NCBI RefSeq assembly: GCF_907165195.1
Contig: NZ_OU015584.1
Location: forward strand, 2,552,978 to 2,616,977
From: Parvicella tangerina
GTDB lineage: Bacteria; Bacteroidota; Bacteroidia; Flavobacteriales_D; Parvicellaceae
Length of the DNA: 64,000 nt
Direction: 5' to 3'
In this document: piece after piece, positions 62,287-64,000 of the stretch
Numbering within the stretch: position 1 is the first letter of the stretch
How the letters are laid out: every line of letters begins with the position of its first letter
Position numbers and translations under genes: made by a program
The notes under the pieces: generated by a model
Seen by the model: the letters and a program-made list of their open reading frames with translations, nothing else
The model's database searches: none
Told to the model about the DNA's origin: nothing

Positions 62287-64000
62287 TTCGCGTTCAGGAG
62301 TATCTTAACCAACGCTTTGTCATCAATTTGATCCAAATTGAAAAGGTTTATGTTTTTAAACTTTTTAAACTGGTTGCCAAAACTAACAAAGTGATCAGGT
62401 TCTCCTATAAAGAAAATAGTCAGATGCCCTCCGTTATTTGTGAATTGATCTAGTTTTGACGAAGCTAGTGATACGTCTAAATTTTCGTCAGCGATGAGCA
62501 CCAAGTGATTAAGGTTGACCTCATCAGTACCATCCCCAAATAAAATTATCTCTGTATTTAGTTCGGGGTGCTTGATTTTTCTTGCCGTTTTGGGTTTACC
62601 TATTTTTCGAAGGATTTTTTTCTTATTGATAATCGCATTGGGTTCAAGAATGACAGGTTCCTTTTTTCTTTGATCAACAATACAGATGGCATCTTCAACA
62701 CGAAGAACCTGTTGCGCGCTGATCAGCACTTTTTTGACTTTTTCTAATCGCTTCTCAACAAGATCACCTTTCTTCACCTCAGAAAAAATAATTTCTAATT
62801 GCACTCTCTTCCCAGGAGGATAGCCAATTGCGTAATGCTGGTCTGAACTTGCCTCGGTGAGCACCACATTATCCAGTTGAAACCGTGCAAATAAAGAGTC
62901 TTTGTAGTAGACATATCTACTCATCAAACAATTGCTTTCATGAGGGCCACAAGCACTTTGAAACTGTCGCTTAAAGTGCTGGTTACGAACAATTCCCTGA
63001 ACAGCAGGAAGATGTCCTAAAACCACAAACTTTTCTCCACCTCGGGCAGTATAATCCAGGTTAAACTCACTCCACGCCTCACTCGTTGCGAGATGTTCCA
63101 CTCCCAGGATATCTTCTGGCAATCTCTGCCAAATGGAATCGTACACATTTTCAGGAAAACTTTCCAAGAAGTGTATTCCCAAATGGGATATTCCAAAACT
63201 AGCACCTTCACTCATTTTAAGCATGGCGGACCAATGATAAACCCCTCCTTTTTTCAAAGGTTCAGCCAATGAAAAAACCAGATACTCCCCTATCGCATAG
63301 GGAGATACTGGACTACCAGATGCTTTCTCATAAATGTGATAGGTATCATACTCCTCTCCTTCTTGCTTCCAAGTTGCATCTCCATACTCATGGAAAAGGT
63401 TAGTTTTTAAGGCATCAAGTATAAACTGACCGTCTCCCATGTAGCAAAGTTCGCTTACATCATAAACAGATCGATAATCGTTGCTATCTAGTTGATTAAC
63501 TTCAGGAGAAAATGAGGTAAGTGAATAGACATAAGGAGCGATTAAGGATCCTGAAGTTCCATGCGTAACCTCATTCGTGAAGTATCTTTTCTTCAGTTCA
63601 GTCTCTGCACCTCCATTCACCACCAAGTTAGATAGGTCTTCCTGAGAATTGTAGAAATTCTCGTCCAAACTTTCCTCCACCTTTTTGCCAGAATCCTTTT
63701 TACTGACTACCTTGACTTTACTGATGTAGTAAGTCGAATTATAGGGCATTTCACGGTAAGTTCTGTCCGCCATCAACAACCCTAGTTTGGTTGACTCTAC
63801 CAGATTAAATCTTTGCAATATGGACCCCAGAAAAATGTACTCCTCCCCTCCCTGAGCTTCATAGGTCATTTTAAGATCTGTGAAATGATCACTGTTTACA
63901 TGTTCAAGGTCAAACGAAAGCAGTTGTCGCTCAGCTGCTCCATGCAAAAAAGAGGTATTCTGGCTGAATGAACTCCCTAAATAAACTTGAAGTGCGTTAA
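62283..64000 (-). CDS. large surface protein, C-terminal part (5' end beyond the window)
   Basis: The frame stays open from the stop at 62283 to the right edge (572 codons). Codons before the TTG at 63947 (which would give a shorter protein) still read as sequence of the same type (LQVYLGSSFSQNTSF), so the true start lies outside. Two related domains are visible, each ending in a strand with W..F...Y.A.GGE.(F/Y)..LG, a pattern of carbohydrate-binding-like modules in Bacteroidota. The end (about the last 150 residues) is von Willebrand A-like: IILFGDGTDEVNLNHLVLIADENLDVSLA. No T9SS domain is visible. Confidence 0.75.
   Translation of the reverse strand, partial: NALQVYLGSSFSQNTSFLHGAAERQLLSFDLEHVNSDHFTDLKMTYEAQGGEEYIFLGSILQRFNLVESTKLGLLMADRTYREMPYNSTYYISKVKVVSKKDSGKKVEESLDENFYNSQEDLSNLVVNGGAETELKKRYFTNEVTHGTSGSLIAPYVYSLTSFSPEVNQLDSNDYRSVYDVSELCYMGDGQFILDALKTNLFHEYGDATWKQEGEEYDTYHIYEKASGSPVSPYAIGEYLVFSLAEPLKKGGVYHWSAMLKMSEGASFGISHLGIHFLESFPENVYDSIWQRLPEDILGVEHLATSEAWSEFNLDYTARGGEKFVVLGHLPAVQGIVRNQHFKRQFQSACGPHESNCLMSRYVYYKDSLFARFQLDNVVLTEASSDQHYAIGYPPGKRVQLEIIFSEVKKGDLVEKRLEKVKKVLISAQQVLRVEDAICIVDQRKKEPVILEPNAIINKKKILRKIGKPKTARKIKHPELNTEIILFGDGTDEVNLNHLVLIADENLDVSLASSKLDQFTNNGGHLTIFFIGEPDHFVSFGNQFKKFKNINLFNLDQIDDKALVKILLNAN

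Noticed and set aside
1-64000. tRNA or rRNA genes
   Set aside because: No cloverleaf with a T-loop GTTCRA and CCA-end context, and no rRNA stretch, could be recognised by eye; a tRNAscan run would be decisive.

Overview
The window looks like the chromosome of a marine-type member of the Bacteroidota, most likely order Flavobacteriales. The signs are secreted proteins with C-terminal type IX secretion sorting domains (7570-8901, 12976-14475), the Bacteroidota promoter -7 box TAnnTTTG before many genes, near absence of Shine-Dalgarno sequences, and lineage families (DUF6913-like, TIGR02757, MuiA/DUF4139, solitary tamB beside tsaD). No rRNA, tRNA, CRISPR array or insertion sequence was recognised. 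I do not assign a genus.

Layout. 1-5.3 kb is an accessory island on the minus strand: a MazG-like pyrophosphohydrolase, a GIY-YIG/DUF2075-helicase/LexA-like fusion protein, a 29-codon scar of a type I restriction specificity gene (hsdS) and a DUF3644 gene cut by the window edge, all overlapping or abutting. Two lipoproteins, a zinc-ribbon protein and a DUF559 nuclease bracketed by 131-bp direct repeats follow. 5.3-16.8 kb holds sparse genes (an unknown protein, two T9SS proteins, icmF, an MORN-like secreted protein) separated by long tracts of dispersed palindromic repeats. 16.8-26 kb is core: GT2, folD, ffh, then an end-to-end GT25/MsbA-like/PAP2 operon, a dihaem lipoprotein and a GT4.

26.1-28.5 kb is a run of three single-gene units whose intergenic elements behave like integron attC sites: the 3' copy in each unit is the reverse complement of that unit's own first bases. 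No integrase is in the window. An AAA/DUF4143 ATPase with a 24-bp palindromic operator interrupts the series, and looser units continue to 33.3 kb. 33.3-40.8 kb is a complete trpEGDCFBA operon ending in a DAHP synthase, preceded by a leader peptide with three successive Trp codons and a well-spaced antiterminator/terminator. This is a textbook attenuator in a phylum where few have been described.

40.9-64 kb is mostly housekeeping: a sodium symporter, surE-(small membrane protein)-lpxB, a MuiA-like protein and hydrolase, rplS, a 49-residue membrane protein, tsaD divergent from tamB, pdxH convergent with trmD-truA-cmk, a siaB-siaC signalling pair, DUF6913-like and TIGR02757 genes, and a partial large surface protein running off the right edge. 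The most unusual parts are the LexA-like helicase fusion with its operon, the attC-like cassette run, and the DUF559 gene set between duplicated repeats.
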